Source of the DNA: Dactylosporangium siamense
GTDB taxonomy: Bacteria > Actinomycetota > Actinomycetes > Mycobacteriales > Micromonosporaceae
Direction of reading: 5' to 3'
NCBI RefSeq assembly: GCF_016862795.1
Contig: NZ_BONQ01000125.1
Coordinates: forward strand, 124,001-188,000
DNA: 64,000 nt
Under the pieces are notes generated by a model that did not search any database, was not told the DNA's origin, and saw only the letters and a list, made by a program, of their open reading frames with translations. The position numbers and the translations under genes were made by a program. The stretch's first letter is position 1. Each line of letters begins with the position of its first letter. Positions 1 through 7,443 of the stretch are shown piece after piece.

Positions 1-206
1 GCCGGATGCTGCGGCGAGCGGAGCACCTGCAGGTATTCCGTGTAGCTGCGCAGCCCGAGCTTGCGCAGCCGCTTGTCCAGCCGCCCCTGCACCAGGGTCT
101 CCTTGCCCGGCGCCAGCCGGATGCCGGTGCGCTGGTGCAGGAACTGGCTGATGGCCTGGAACTCGGTCGTCGTGATCTCCGTGGGCCCGACCAGTGACGG
201 CGTCAT
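1..206 (-). CDS. cheR: CheR-type chemotaxis methyltransferase, N-terminal part (cut by window edge)
   Basis: The visible 68 residues match the all-helical N-terminal domain of CheR: an F-x-x-I-S-x-F-L helix, the T-G-I-R-L turn, a conserved K, then R-L-x-K-R-L-R-K-L-G-L and Y-T-E-Y-L. CheR uses S-adenosylmethionine to methylate glutamates on chemoreceptors; the catalytic domain lies outside the window. The start ATG at 206 overlaps the cheW stop codon as ATGA, so the two genes should be translationally coupled. The fragment is short but the family signature is clear. Confidence 0.8.
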   Translation of the reverse strand, partial: MTPSLVGPTEITTTEFQAISQFLHQRTGIRLAPGKETLVQGRLDKRLRKLGLRSYTEYLQVLRSPQHP

Positions 207-760
207 GAGTCTTCCGGGATCGCCGTCGCCAGATCGGCCATGTCGCTCAGCGACAGGACGTGGTCGATGTCGAGCACGATGATGAAGTCGTTGTCCCGCT
301 TCGCCATCCCGCTGATGAAGTCGGCCCTGATGCCGGCGCCGAAGGACGGGGCCGGCTCGATGTCCTCCGCCGTGAAGGTCTCGACCTTGCTGACCGCGTC
401 GACCAGGATGCCGATGTCCTGGCCGTTGCCGCGGGCATCCGCCGCGGCCGCGTCGCCGGACCCGGGCATGCCACGGATGTGCACGATGATGATGCTGGTG
501 CGCCGGGCGATGCTGGTGGCGCCCTTGGCGAAGCGGATCGCCAGGTCGATGACCGGGACCGCCCGGCCGCGCAGGTTGATGACGCCACGGACGAAGTCGG
601 GCGTCATGGGCACGACGGTGAGGTTGCGGTACTCCAGGATCTCGGTGATGTGGAAGATGTCCAGCGCGTAGGACTCGCCGTTCAACGTGAACGTCAGATA
701 CCGCGTCGCGTCGTCGGCGGTGCCCTCACCGCGTCCCCGGGCCGCTGCCTCAACGCTCAC
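203..760 (-). CDS. cheW: CheW chemotaxis coupling protein
   Basis: A 185-residue CheW protein, the scaffold that links chemoreceptors to the CheA kinase in the cytoplasm. The CheW domain covers about residues 18-165, starting at R-Y-L-T-F-T-L and including the V-V-P-M-T-P-x-F-V-R-G-V-I-N-L-R-G core and a later D-A-V-S-K-V stretch. I chose the GTG at 760 because GGGGAG lies just upstream; an in-frame ATG at 817 lacks a good ribosome site. It ends in an ATGA overlap with cheR. Chemotaxis genes fit an actinobacterium with motile spores. Confidence 0.9.
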   Translation of the reverse strand: MSVEAAARGRGEGTADDATRYLTFTLNGESYALDIFHITEILEYRNLTVVPMTPDFVRGVINLRGRAVPVIDLAIRFAKGATSIARRTSIIIVHIRGMPGSGDAAAADARGNGQDIGILVDAVSKVETFTAEDIEPAPSFGAGIRADFISGMAKRDNDFIIVLDIDHVLSLSDMADLATAIPEDS

Positions 761-856
761 TGGATCTCCCCTTCCGGGCAACCGCGCGCCCACGGGCACG
801 CCTGTCAGGAGACCCATCGGCGGCGCGGCGGCGCCCTGAAGGAGAACGTCGGACAG

Positions 857-1219
857 TTACCGGCCGGCGACCACCTTCGCGGCGACGAGCGTGCTGCTGG
901 TCTGCGTCCCGGTGACGGTGACCTGCATGCCGGGGCGGACGGCGCCGAGGCCGCTCGCCGAGCCGTTGACGATGACGGCCGTGCTGGAGGTGAGGCTGAA
1001 CTTGACGGTCTTGGGCCGGCTGTCACGGAACCGGTACGCCCGGGTCACGACCAGCGTTGAGTCGACGGTCCGCACCGAGGTGACGGTGCCGACCGCGGAC
1101 ACCGCTACCGCCGGCGACGGGTCGATGGACGCCGCCCAGGCGTTGCCCGGCGCCATGATCTGACCGCCGGCCACCGCGACGGCGATCAGGCCCGCGGCAC
1201 GATGAAGTCGTCGCGACAA
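857..1219 (-). CDS. Secreted protein with DUF5666-like beta domain
   Basis: A 120-residue exported protein. It has an N-terminal signal peptide (R-R-L-H-R, then a hydrophobic stretch, with likely cleavage after N-A-W-A-A). The mature part is rich in V, T and S and carries a G-x-V-T-S-V...A-V-I-V-N-G...V-R-P-G-M-Q-V-T-V-T-G pattern typical of DUF5666 or OB-like beta folds. The start is TTG at 1219, with a G-rich ribosome site four bases upstream. Function unknown. It lies between cheW and the tetR gene on the same strand. Confidence 0.65.
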   Translation of the reverse strand: MSRRLHRAAGLIAVAVAGGQIMAPGNAWAASIDPSPAVAVSAVGTVTSVRTVDSTLVVTRAYRFRDSRPKTVKFSLTSSTAVIVNGSASGLGAVRPGMQVTVTGTQTSSTLVAAKVVAGR

Positions 1220-1259
1220 GTTGCCCCCCGTGGTTGAGCTGGAAGTTGTAGCGTGCCCG

Positions 1260-1279
1260 ACCCCGGTTGCCGCCGGGGT
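1260..1279. terminator. Short hairpin downstream of tetR
   Basis: ACCCCGG and CCGGGGT form a 7-bp stem with a 6-base loop, 23 bases past the tetR stop codon. There is no T tract, so it is only a candidate terminator. Confidence 0.35.
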
Positions 1280-1301
1280 GCGCCCGTGGTGCGGCCGGGT
1301 T

Positions 1302-1901
1302 TCAGCGCAGGCCCTCCATCGGCGGGCGCCCCGCGGTCGCGATGACGGTGGCGACGATCCGGCGCACCGTGGCCGGGTCCGGCGGGGCGTCGGCGTAGCG
1401 CAGGTGGGTCGCGCCGATGAGCATGGCGGCGAGGGTCTCGACGTCGGCGCCGGCCGCGACCCGACCCAGATCGCGCTCGGCGGCGAGGTACCCGGCGATC
1501 AGCTCGGCGGCCTCGGTGAGCACCGGCACCCCGGCCGGCAGGTCCCGGCGCAGCCGGGCGCGGAGCTCGTCGCGGGCGGCGATGAGACCGACCAGCGCCA
1601 GGGCCACCGAGGCGAACAGGGCGGTCAGCGCGCCGGTGAGGTTGTCCGCGACGGTGCCGGTGCCGGCGGCGTCGCGCAGGCCGGCGGTCCGTTCGTCGAG
1701 CCGGGCGATGCGGTCCAGCACGAACTCGGCGAGGAACGCGTCGAAGTCGGCGAAGTGCTTGTGCAGCACGCCCTTGGCGCAGCCGGCCTCGGTGGTCACC
1801 GCGCGGCTGGTCAGCGCGTTCGCCCCGTCCCGCAACAGGACCCGCTCGGCGGCGCCGAACAGCTGCTCGCGGACGTCGCGGATGGCGACCCCTGTGGGCA
1901 T
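1302..1901 (-). CDS. TetR family transcriptional regulator
   Basis: A 199-residue TetR-type repressor. The DNA-binding domain is at about residues 8-55 (A-A-E-R-V-L-L-R-D-G...L-T-S-R-A-V-T-T-E-A-G-C-A-K-G-V-L-H-K-H-F), followed by an alanine-rich helical ligand domain. It is divergent from a methyltransferase gene, and two perfect or near-perfect inverted repeats lie in the 47-bp gap (see 1920-1956), so it very likely represses both genes. The start codon region reads ATGCCCAC, which is itself an operator half-site. Confidence 0.88.
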   Translation of the reverse strand: MPTGVAIRDVREQLFGAAERVLLRDGANALTSRAVTTEAGCAKGVLHKHFADFDAFLAEFVLDRIARLDERTAGLRDAAGTGTVADNLTGALTALFASVALALVGLIAARDELRARLRRDLPAGVPVLTEAAELIAGYLAAERDLGRVAAGADVETLAAMLIGATHLRYADAPPDPATVRRIVATVIATAGRPPMEGLR

Positions 1902-1919
1902 GGACGTCCTCCGTTGACG

Positions 1920-1956
1920 AGTGGGCGCTTGCCCACTAGCGTGGGCACATGCCCAC
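1920..1956. promoter_or_regulatory. Twin TetR operators
   Basis: Two inverted repeats, AGTGGGC-GCTT-GCCCACT at 1920-1937 and GTGGGC-ACAT-GCCCAC at 1941-1956, have centres 20 bp apart (two helical turns, the same DNA face). They fill the gap between the tetR and methyltransferase starts, and the second one covers the methyltransferase ATG. This spacing suits cooperative binding of two dimers. Confidence 0.75.
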
Positions 1957-2764
1957 TATAGAGCCGCACCAGGCCAGGCAGGTCGCGGAGTCGTTCGGTG
2001 TGGACGCCGGACGGTACGACCGGACCCGGCCCAGCTACCCCGTGCCGATGGTCGACCGGATCGTCGCCGCCAGCCCCGGGCCCGACGTGCTCGACGTCGG
2101 CGCCGGCACCGGCATCGCGGCCCGGCAGTTCGCGGCGGCCGGCTGCACGGTCCTCGGTGTCGAGCCGGACGCCCGCATGGCCGCCTTCGCCCGCCGGGGC
2201 GGTCTCGAGGTCGAGGTGTCGACGTTCGAGGCGTGGGACCCCCGAGGCAGGCGGTTCGACGCGGTCATCGCGGGCCAGGCATGGCACTGGGTGGATCCCG
2301 TGGCGGGTGCAGTCGCGGCGGCCGGGGTGCTGCGCCCCGGTGGCCGGGTGGCGCTGTTCTGGAACGCCTTCCAGGCCCAACCCGAGGCGGCGGCGGCGTT
2401 CGCGGCCGTCTACCGCCGCGTCCTGCCGGATTCGCTTGCCGCGGCCGGGTTCGGCGCGGCGTCGCCCGCGGCCGACCCGTACGGCGCATTGTGCGAGGCG
2501 GCCGCCGACGGACTGCGGGCGTCGGGGGCGTTCGGGGAGTCCGAGCGGTGGCGGTTCGACTGGCAGCGGTCCTACACCCGCGACGAGTGGCTCGACCAGC
2601 TGCCCACGTTCGGCGGCAACACCCAGCTCCCGCCGGCCGCGCTGCAACAGGTGCTGGCGGGTATGGGCGCGGCGGTCGACGCCCTCGGCGGCAGCTTCAC
2701 CGCGCTCTACAGCACGGTCGTGGTCACCGCGGCGGTCCGGTCAGGATCGCCGACAGCCGGGTGA
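1949..2764 (+). CDS. Class I SAM-dependent methyltransferase
   Basis: A 271-residue methyltransferase. Motif I is V-L-D-V-G-A-G-T-G-I-A at about residues 47-57, followed by G-V-E-P-D, F-D-A-V-I-A-G-Q-A-W-H-W-V-D and L-R-P-G-G-R-V-A-L-F-W, the usual order for small-molecule methyltransferases. The N terminus (F-G-V-D-A-G-R-Y-D-R-T-R-P-x-Y-P) is typical of the UbiE/trans-aconitate-like group. Substrate unknown. The TetR operator overlapping its start means it should be induced by the TetR ligand, so a detoxifying role is possible. Its last codons run into a tandem duplication of the neighbouring arsR gene end. Confidence 0.85.
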   Translation: MPTIEPHQARQVAESFGVDAGRYDRTRPSYPVPMVDRIVAASPGPDVLDVGAGTGIAARQFAAAGCTVLGVEPDARMAAFARRGGLEVEVSTFEAWDPRGRRFDAVIAGQAWHWVDPVAGAVAAAGVLRPGGRVALFWNAFQAQPEAAAAFAAVYRRVLPDSLAAAGFGAASPAADPYGALCEAAADGLRASGAFGESERWRFDWQRSYTRDEWLDQLPTFGGNTQLPPAALQQVLAGMGAAVDALGGSFTALYSTVVVTAAVRSGSPTAG

Positions 2765-2825
2765 ACCGGTCGGTGGTCACCGCGGCGGCTCGCTCAGGAA
2801 CGCCGACAGCCGGGTGAACCGGTCG
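2720..2825. repeat. Tandem duplication (2 x 53 bp) at a tail-to-tail gene junction
   Basis: Units 2720-2772 and 2773-2825 differ at only a few positions. The right unit encodes the last residues of the ArsR protein on the minus strand (F-T-R-L-S-A-F-L-S-E-P-P-R-stop). The left unit encodes a near copy (A-I-L-T-G-P-P-R-stop) and, on the plus strand, supplies the C-terminal tail of the methyltransferase. Confidence 0.85.
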
Positions 2826-3115
2826 TCCCAGTCGGCGGCGAGTGCCGCGAGGTAGGACTGGGCGACCCGGATCGGCTCGGAGCGGTGCCGGTAGAGCACC
2901 CGCCGGCCGCCTCCGGCGTCGCTGGCGACCAGGCCGGCGTCGGCCAGCAGCGCGAGGTGCTTGGCCACTCCCTGACGGGTGATCGACAGCCGGCCGGACA
3001 GGTCCGTCGCGGTGCTCGGGCCGTGCGTCGCGAGCGAGGCGAGGATCGCGCGGCGGTTCGGATCGGCGAGGGCCGCGAACACGGCGACCGCCGCCTCCTC
3101 GGGATCAGGCGGCAT
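2777..3115 (-). CDS. ArsR family regulator
   Basis: A 112-residue winged-helix repressor. Residues 10-95 hold the ArsR fold: V-F-A-A-L-A-D-P-N-R-R-A-I-L, then S-I-T-R-Q-G-V-A-K-H-L-A-L-L-A-D-A-G-L-V recognition helix and G-G-R-R-V-L-Y-R wing. It lacks the classic metal-binding CVC motif, so it is of the SdpR/YceK-like non-metal class. The start is ATG 3115; a better ribosome site belongs to an upstream mini-ORF (3137) that overlaps this start. It is upstream of and collinear with nothing on its own strand except the transporter-like gene at 3181-3819, which lies 5' to it, so the pair is probably one operon. Confidence 0.8.
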   Translation of the reverse strand: MPPDPEEAAVAVFAALADPNRRAILASLATHGPSTATDLSGRLSITRQGVAKHLALLADAGLVASDAGGGRRVLYRHRSEPIRVAQSYLAALAADWDDRFTRLSAFLSEPPR

Positions 3116-3137
3116 CGGTCGGGTCCGGTGTCGGCAT
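3105..3137 (-). promoter_or_regulatory. Ten-codon leader ORF (or frameshifted true start) of arsR
   Basis: AGGAG at 3148-3144 is correctly spaced before ATG 3137, which opens MPTPDPTDAA and then a stop at 3107-3105. The arsR ATG (3115) lies inside it in another frame. Either translation is coupled through this peptide, or the gene really starts here and one base has been gained or lost. Confidence 0.5.
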
Positions 3138-3180
3138 GGTCGGCTCCTGTAGCGGCTGCGTGGCGACCCACCGTACCGAA

Positions 3181-3819
3181 CTATGTGAGGGCGACGGTCG
3201 CCACGCCGGAGCCGATCAGTGCGAACGCCCACACCCGGTCCACGTCGATCCGGGCGCGGACCCGCACGGCACGCACGTGCAGCAGCTCATACGCGACGAG
3301 CGCGACCACGCCGGCGGCCGCGACCATCGCGGCCGTGTGGACCGCCGTGGCCAGCAGCCCCGCCCAGGCCGGGACCCGATCGCCGACGTCCATTCCGCCG
3401 TGGTGGTGGGCGGCGGTGACCGGCACCGCGGCGATCACCGGCAGCAGGATCAGCCCGGCGCCGTGCGCGGACGACATCAGGAACGACCACGCGACCAGGT
3501 GCTGGCCGGTGGGGCGGAGCCGGGTCCAGCGGTGCCGCCCCCGGCCGAGGAGCTGCCAGAGGCCGATCGCGGTCAGCGCGACCCCGCCGACGGTCGCGAC
3601 GAGGCGCGCCGTGGTCACCGACATCAGCGCCACGACCAGGGTCGCGATCACGAACACGGACGCGGCGTGCCCGAGCGCGATCGGGCCGAGGGTGGCGAAG
3701 ATCGCGGTGCGGCGGCGCTCCCGGATGCCACCCGCCAGGGCGAGCAGCCAGCCCATGCCCGGGTTGAGGCCGTGGAAGGCGCCGAGGCCGGCCAGCACCA
3801 GAAACTGCCACGTGGCCAT
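3181..3819 (-). CDS. Polytopic membrane protein, NicO/TauE-like transporter fold
   Basis: A 212-residue protein with about six membrane segments. Helix 1 holds the motif H-G-L-N-P-G-M-G-W-L-L-A and helix 2 G-P-I-A-L-G-H-A-A-S-V, reminiscent of the H-G-x-x-P-G-H motifs of NicO/RcnA nickel-cobalt exporters. A loop carries A-H-H-H-G-G-M, a possible metal site. Start: ATG 3819 has AAGGAG six bases upstream, better than ATG 3825. Two inverted repeats lie upstream (3833-3878), so expression is probably controlled by the ArsR protein encoded next to it. Substrate unknown; metal efflux is a guess. Confidence 0.6.
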   Translation of the reverse strand: MATWQFLVLAGLGAFHGLNPGMGWLLALAGGIRERRRTAIFATLGPIALGHAASVFVIATLVVALMSVTTARLVATVGGVALTAIGLWQLLGRGRHRWTRLRPTGQHLVAWSFLMSSAHGAGLILLPVIAAVPVTAAHHHGGMDVGDRVPAWAGLLATAVHTAAMVAAAGVVALVAYELLHVRAVRVRARIDVDRVWAFALIGSGVATVALT

Positions 3820-3832
3820 GACCATCTCCTTC

Positions 3833-3878
3833 GCAACCGCTCGGTTGCATCAGACGCTATCGCAACTAAGCGGTTGCG
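3833..3878. promoter_or_regulatory. Pair of GCAAC...GTTGC inverted repeats (candidate ArsR operators)
   Basis: GCAACCG-CT-CGGTTGC at 3833-3848 and CGCAAC-TAAGCG-GTTGCG (the arms of the second site) at 3861-3878 sit upstream of the transporter-like gene. Both share the half-site GCAAC, with centres 29 bp apart. ArsR proteins commonly bind such imperfect palindromes in the promoter of their target. Confidence 0.65.
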
Positions 3879-4068
3879 TCAAAGTGCGAGCTGGCACCGC
3901 CCGGGGTAGGTCGCGAAGACGGAACGCGGGGGCGGCCCGGACCAGCCGCCGTGGCCGTTCAGTCCGATCGACGCCGACGGATCGCCAGCATCGCCGCCGA
4001 CCCCGCCCGCGGGCGCCGTGGCGGGTGTTAGACACGGGCGACACCCGCACCGACGAAGGGATCCGCCC

Positions 4069-5058
4069 ATGCAGCACCTGGTCCGGGGACGGGCACTGGC
4101 CGTCCTCGCCCTGCTCGGCACGATCGGGCTGGTCGGGCTCGGCCCTTCCGCGGCGGGTGCCGACGACCCGCCGCCCATCGACGCGGGGTTCCCGACCGCC
4201 GCCACCACCGGGTATCCGCACGGCCTGCCCGGTGACACCCGCACGCCGGTGACGCTCACGCCGTACACCGGACCGTTCACGATCACCGTCCCCGGCACGG
4301 TGATCGAGAACAAGCACATCACCGACCGGCTGAACATCCGCGCCGCGAACGTGACCATCCGCAACAGCCTCATCCAGGTCACCAACGCGCAGGCCATCAA
4401 CATCACCAACAACCCCGCCTACTGGGGGCTGAAGGTCATCGACACGGAGATCGACGGCACCCGCACGGACAACTCGACCGGCGGCATCTCGCTGATCGGC
4501 GACGGTGGGTACCGGCTGATCCGCGTCGACGCGCACTCCTCCGGCGACATCGCCCGGGCCAACTGGGGTGGCGTCGCGATCGTCGACTCATGGTTGCACG
4601 ACCCGTACTGCATCCAGGAGAGCTGCCACAACGACGTCATCCAGACCACCGAGGCCAACTGCGTGCTCGGCGCCAGCAGCATCGACGGTCTCGTCGCCGG
4701 CACCACCGACAAGGTCGAGGGCAGCTTCTGCATCAAGATCCTCGGCAACCGGCTGGAGAACCCGTTCACGCAGACGTCGCTGATGCTGTTCAAGGCCGAC
4801 CAGGGCGACATCCATGACGTCCTGGTCGCCGGGAACCTGCTCAACGGCGGTGGCTACGGCCTCTACTGGTACGACCACAACGTCGGCACGTACCACAGCA
4901 CCCACGGCACCGTGCTGGACAACACATGGCTGCGCGCCCCGAACGGCGGGTTCCACGTCAAGGGCGGCTACAACAACACCCACGCGTTCCGGGCCGCGCT
5001 GCTGCCGACCTGGTCCGGCAACCGCTGGGCGGACACCCTGGCGCGCATCCCGCGCTGA
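4069..5058 (+). CDS. Secreted right-handed beta-helix protein (pectate-lyase-like fold)
   Basis: A 329-residue exported protein. A signal peptide covers about residues 1-32 (hydrophobic A-V-L-A-L-L-G-T-I-G-L-V-G-L-G, then A-A-G-A-D-D). The mature part has repeated short strands of the type I-R-A-A-N-V-T-I-R-N-S-L-I and L-K-V-I-D-T-E-I-D-G-T-R-T-D-N-S, the signature of parallel beta-helix proteins. No clear lyase catalytic triad is recognised. It may bind or cleave a polysaccharide. GAAGGG precedes ATG 4069. Confidence 0.75.
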   Translation: MQHLVRGRALAVLALLGTIGLVGLGPSAAGADDPPPIDAGFPTAATTGYPHGLPGDTRTPVTLTPYTGPFTITVPGTVIENKHITDRLNIRAANVTIRNSLIQVTNAQAINITNNPAYWGLKVIDTEIDGTRTDNSTGGISLIGDGGYRLIRVDAHSSGDIARANWGGVAIVDSWLHDPYCIQESCHNDVIQTTEANCVLGASSIDGLVAGTTDKVEGSFCIKILGNRLENPFTQTSLMLFKADQGDIHDVLVAGNLLNGGGYGLYWYDHNVGTYHSTHGTVLDNTWLRAPNGGFHVKGGYNNTHAFRAALLPTWSGNRWADTLARIPR

Positions 5059-5089
5059 CCTCCGGCCTCGACCGCCGCCGGGGAGCCGC

Positions 5090-6439
5090 CTACGGCTCGA
5101 GCCAGCGGCGGTCGAGGTCCGGGTCGGCGAACGCGACCCGGCCGGGGCGGCGCTTCGCCCGGTACATGGCCTCGTCCGCCGCCTTCACGAGGTGCTCGGG
5201 ATCGACGGCGACGTCGGCGCCCTCCGCGAGCGCCACGCCGATGCTGGTGGAGACGGTCACGGTCGCCGTGGACAGCTCCATCGGCTCCTCGACCGCGTGC
5301 AGGATCCGGCGCAGCACCGACATGACCCGCTCCACCGCGCCGAACTGCTCCAGCACCACCACGAACTCGTCGCCGCCGAGCCGGGCCACGAAGTCGGTGC
5401 TGCGCACCGTGCCGGCCAGCCGCCCGGCGATGCGGATCAGCAGCTCGTCGCCGACGGCGTGGCCGTGCCGGTCGTTGACCGGTTTGAACCCGTTGAGGTC
5501 CAGGAACAGCACCGCCATCGGGCCGCCGCCGCGACGGACCCGTTCGCCGGCGTCGCGGATGCGGCCGACCAGCCGCCGCCGGTTCGGCAGGCCCGTCAGC
5601 ACGTCGTGGGCCGCCTCGTGCTCCTGCCGGCGCTGCTCGGTGACGTCGCGGTTGACGAACACGTAGCCGGCGGGCGTGCCGTCGGTGGCGGCGTGCAGGG
5701 CGGAGACGGACGACAGCACCGTCAGCTGCGCCGCGTCGGAGCGCCGCTCGCGCAGCTCACCCTCCCAGCGGCCGGCCGCGGCCACGTCCTGCAGCATCTG
5801 CGCCGCGCCGACCTCGACGCCCTCGGTGACGCACGCGGTCGCGAGCAGGGCGAGCAGGTCGCAGCCGACCGCGTCGCCGGAGGAGTACCCGTACAGGCGC
5901 TCGGCGCCGGAGTTCCAGCTCACGATGACGCCGTCGGCGTCGCAGGAGACGATCGCGTCGGAGATCGCGTCCAGCAGGTCGCCCTGCCGGCGGGCGTCCT
6001 CGAGGAGCTCGAGGGTCGCGGCGAACGCGTGGCTGTGCTCGATCACGCCACCCGCGACGGTGGCCGCCGCCTCGACGAACGCGCCGTCGGCGAGCGGGAC
6101 CGGGCCGCCGGCCGGCTGCAGCACCCCGAGCGCGCCGATGACCGCGCCGCGGGCGAGCAGCGGCACGACCCGGGCCTCGCCCTGGGTCGCGTGGCCGGAC
6201 CCGTCCAACGCGGTGACCACGTCGTCCAGCAGCGCGCCGGCCAGGGCCGGGTCGGCGCCGCACGGGACGGTCCGCACCACCGGCACGGCACCGGCCGGCC
6301 CGGCGAGCGCGCCCGCGACACAGCAGTCGGTGAGCTCCGCCCCGATGGCGGAGACCAGCCGCTCCAACAGGTGACCGTCGTCAGGCGGCGCGTCCAACAG
6401 GAGCACGCAGACGTCTGCCACCGCACGCAGACGGGACAC
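5090..6439 (-). CDS. GAF-PAS-GGDEF diguanylate cyclase
   Basis: A 449-residue cytoplasmic signalling protein that should make cyclic di-GMP from two GTP. A GAF-like domain is at about residues 8-140, a PAS domain at 150-270 (A-I-V-S-C-D-A-D-G-V-I-V-S-W-N-S-G-A-E-R-L-Y-G-Y) and a GGDEF domain at 275-440. The active site G-G-D-E-F is intact at 355-359, and the product-inhibition site R-S-T-D (346-349) is five residues before it, so it should be active and feedback-inhibited. The GTG at 6439 follows a GATAAG box with a very short gap, so the mRNA is probably leaderless. Confidence 0.9.
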   Translation of the reverse strand: MSRLRAVADVCVLLLDAPPDDGHLLERLVSAIGAELTDCCVAGALAGPAGAVPVVRTVPCGADPALAGALLDDVVTALDGSGHATQGEARVVPLLARGAVIGALGVLQPAGGPVPLADGAFVEAAATVAGGVIEHSHAFAATLELLEDARRQGDLLDAISDAIVSCDADGVIVSWNSGAERLYGYSSGDAVGCDLLALLATACVTEGVEVGAAQMLQDVAAAGRWEGELRERRSDAAQLTVLSSVSALHAATDGTPAGYVFVNRDVTEQRRQEHEAAHDVLTGLPNRRRLVGRIRDAGERVRRGGGPMAVLFLDLNGFKPVNDRHGHAVGDELLIRIAGRLAGTVRSTDFVARLGGDEFVVVLEQFGAVERVMSVLRRILHAVEEPMELSTATVTVSTSIGVALAEGADVAVDPEHLVKAADEAMYRAKRRPGRVAFADPDLDRRWLEP

Positions 6440-6553
6440 GTGGTCTTATCGGCCGCGAAACCGGCGACTGAAGCGTTGTGCGCAAGCACATCAGCACCCG
6501 ACGAGGACCAAGCGAAGCGGCTGGGATCAACCTTTCCGCTGCCCTGCCCGTAT

Positions 6554-6586
6554 GCTCGCCCTCCTACGACGCATAGGAGGGCGAGC
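6554..6586. terminator. Perfect 13-bp hairpin
   Basis: GCTCGCCCTCCTA and TAGGAGGGCGAGC pair perfectly around a 7-base loop. It lies just after the reductase gene (minus strand) and before the cyclase promoter, so it should end reductase transcription. There is no T tract, as is common in actinobacteria. Confidence 0.7.
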
Positions 6587-6602
6587 GTCGCACGTCCGGG
6601 CG

Positions 6603-7166
6603 CTACCGCCGCGTAGGCCGGTATCGCAGGGCGGCCACCCCCGACCCGAACTCATGGCGCTCCACGAGCTCGAGCTCGACGCGCTCGCGCAGACCGGCGA
6701 GCAGCGTCGGCCCGTGTCCGGCAAGGACCGGCTGCACAACGAACACGTACTCGTCGATCAGTCCCAGATCCGCCAACGCCAGAGGGAGCGTCACGCCACC
6801 CACCCACAGGCCCTCGCCCGGCTCCTGCTTGAGCCGCTGAACCGCTTGCCCCAAGTCGCCGCGCACCAGCTCGGCATTCCAATCGACCCCGCTCAGCGTG
6901 CTCGACACCACGTGCTTCTTCGCCCGGTCGATGGCCTCGGCGAACGGAATCTGCCACGCAACCATCCAGTCAGGCCACGTGCCCGTGGCCGGCCGCCGCC
7001 ACGCCGACTCCATCATCTCGTAGGTCACCCGGCCGAAGAGCAGGGCATCGGCTCGTTCCATCTCCGCGGTCCAGAAGCGCATCGACTCCTCGTCCGGGGC
7101 GAGCCCTGCCTCGTGATGGCAGCAGCCGTCAAGTGTGACGTTGATCGAGTATCGAAGTGGTCTCAT
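6603..7166 (-). CDS. Dihydrofolate-reductase-like (RibD C-terminal) protein
   Basis: A 187-residue member of the RibD_C/YwjB reductase family, of standard length. Family marks are Y-S-I-N-V-T-L-D-G at the N terminus, L-L-F-G-R-V-T-Y-E-M-M near residue 45, H-V-V-S-S-T-L and V-G-G-V-T-L-P-L-A-L-A-D-L-G-L-I-D-E-Y near residue 125-140. It is expected to bind NADPH. The physiological substrate of this subgroup is not known. A GGGAG ribosome site precedes ATG 7166. Confidence 0.85.
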   Translation of the reverse strand: MRPLRYSINVTLDGCCHHEAGLAPDEESMRFWTAEMERADALLFGRVTYEMMESAWRRPATGTWPDWMVAWQIPFAEAIDRAKKHVVSSTLSGVDWNAELVRGDLGQAVQRLKQEPGEGLWVGGVTLPLALADLGLIDEYVFVVQPVLAGHGPTLLAGLRERVELELVERHEFGSGVAALRYRPTRR

Positions 7167-7443
7167 CTCGTTGCTCTCCCTTGATGCGCGCAGCGCGTTT
7201 TCACCGGACCATACTCAGACGACCGTCGGCGCCATTTCTCATCGGCGCCCGATTCCACCTGCTCAGCACCCGTCCTCAAGGCCGAGGCCGTAGCACGCGA
7301 AGACCAGGCCGGGCGCGTGATGGATGAGGAGGCACGGTGCGGGGATTCGGTGACCTGGAGGCTGCGGTCGTGGAGCACCTCGTCGACTTTCCCCGACAAT
7401 GTCACCACCAGTCCCCGGCCGAGGGGACGCACGGCGGGTCCCC

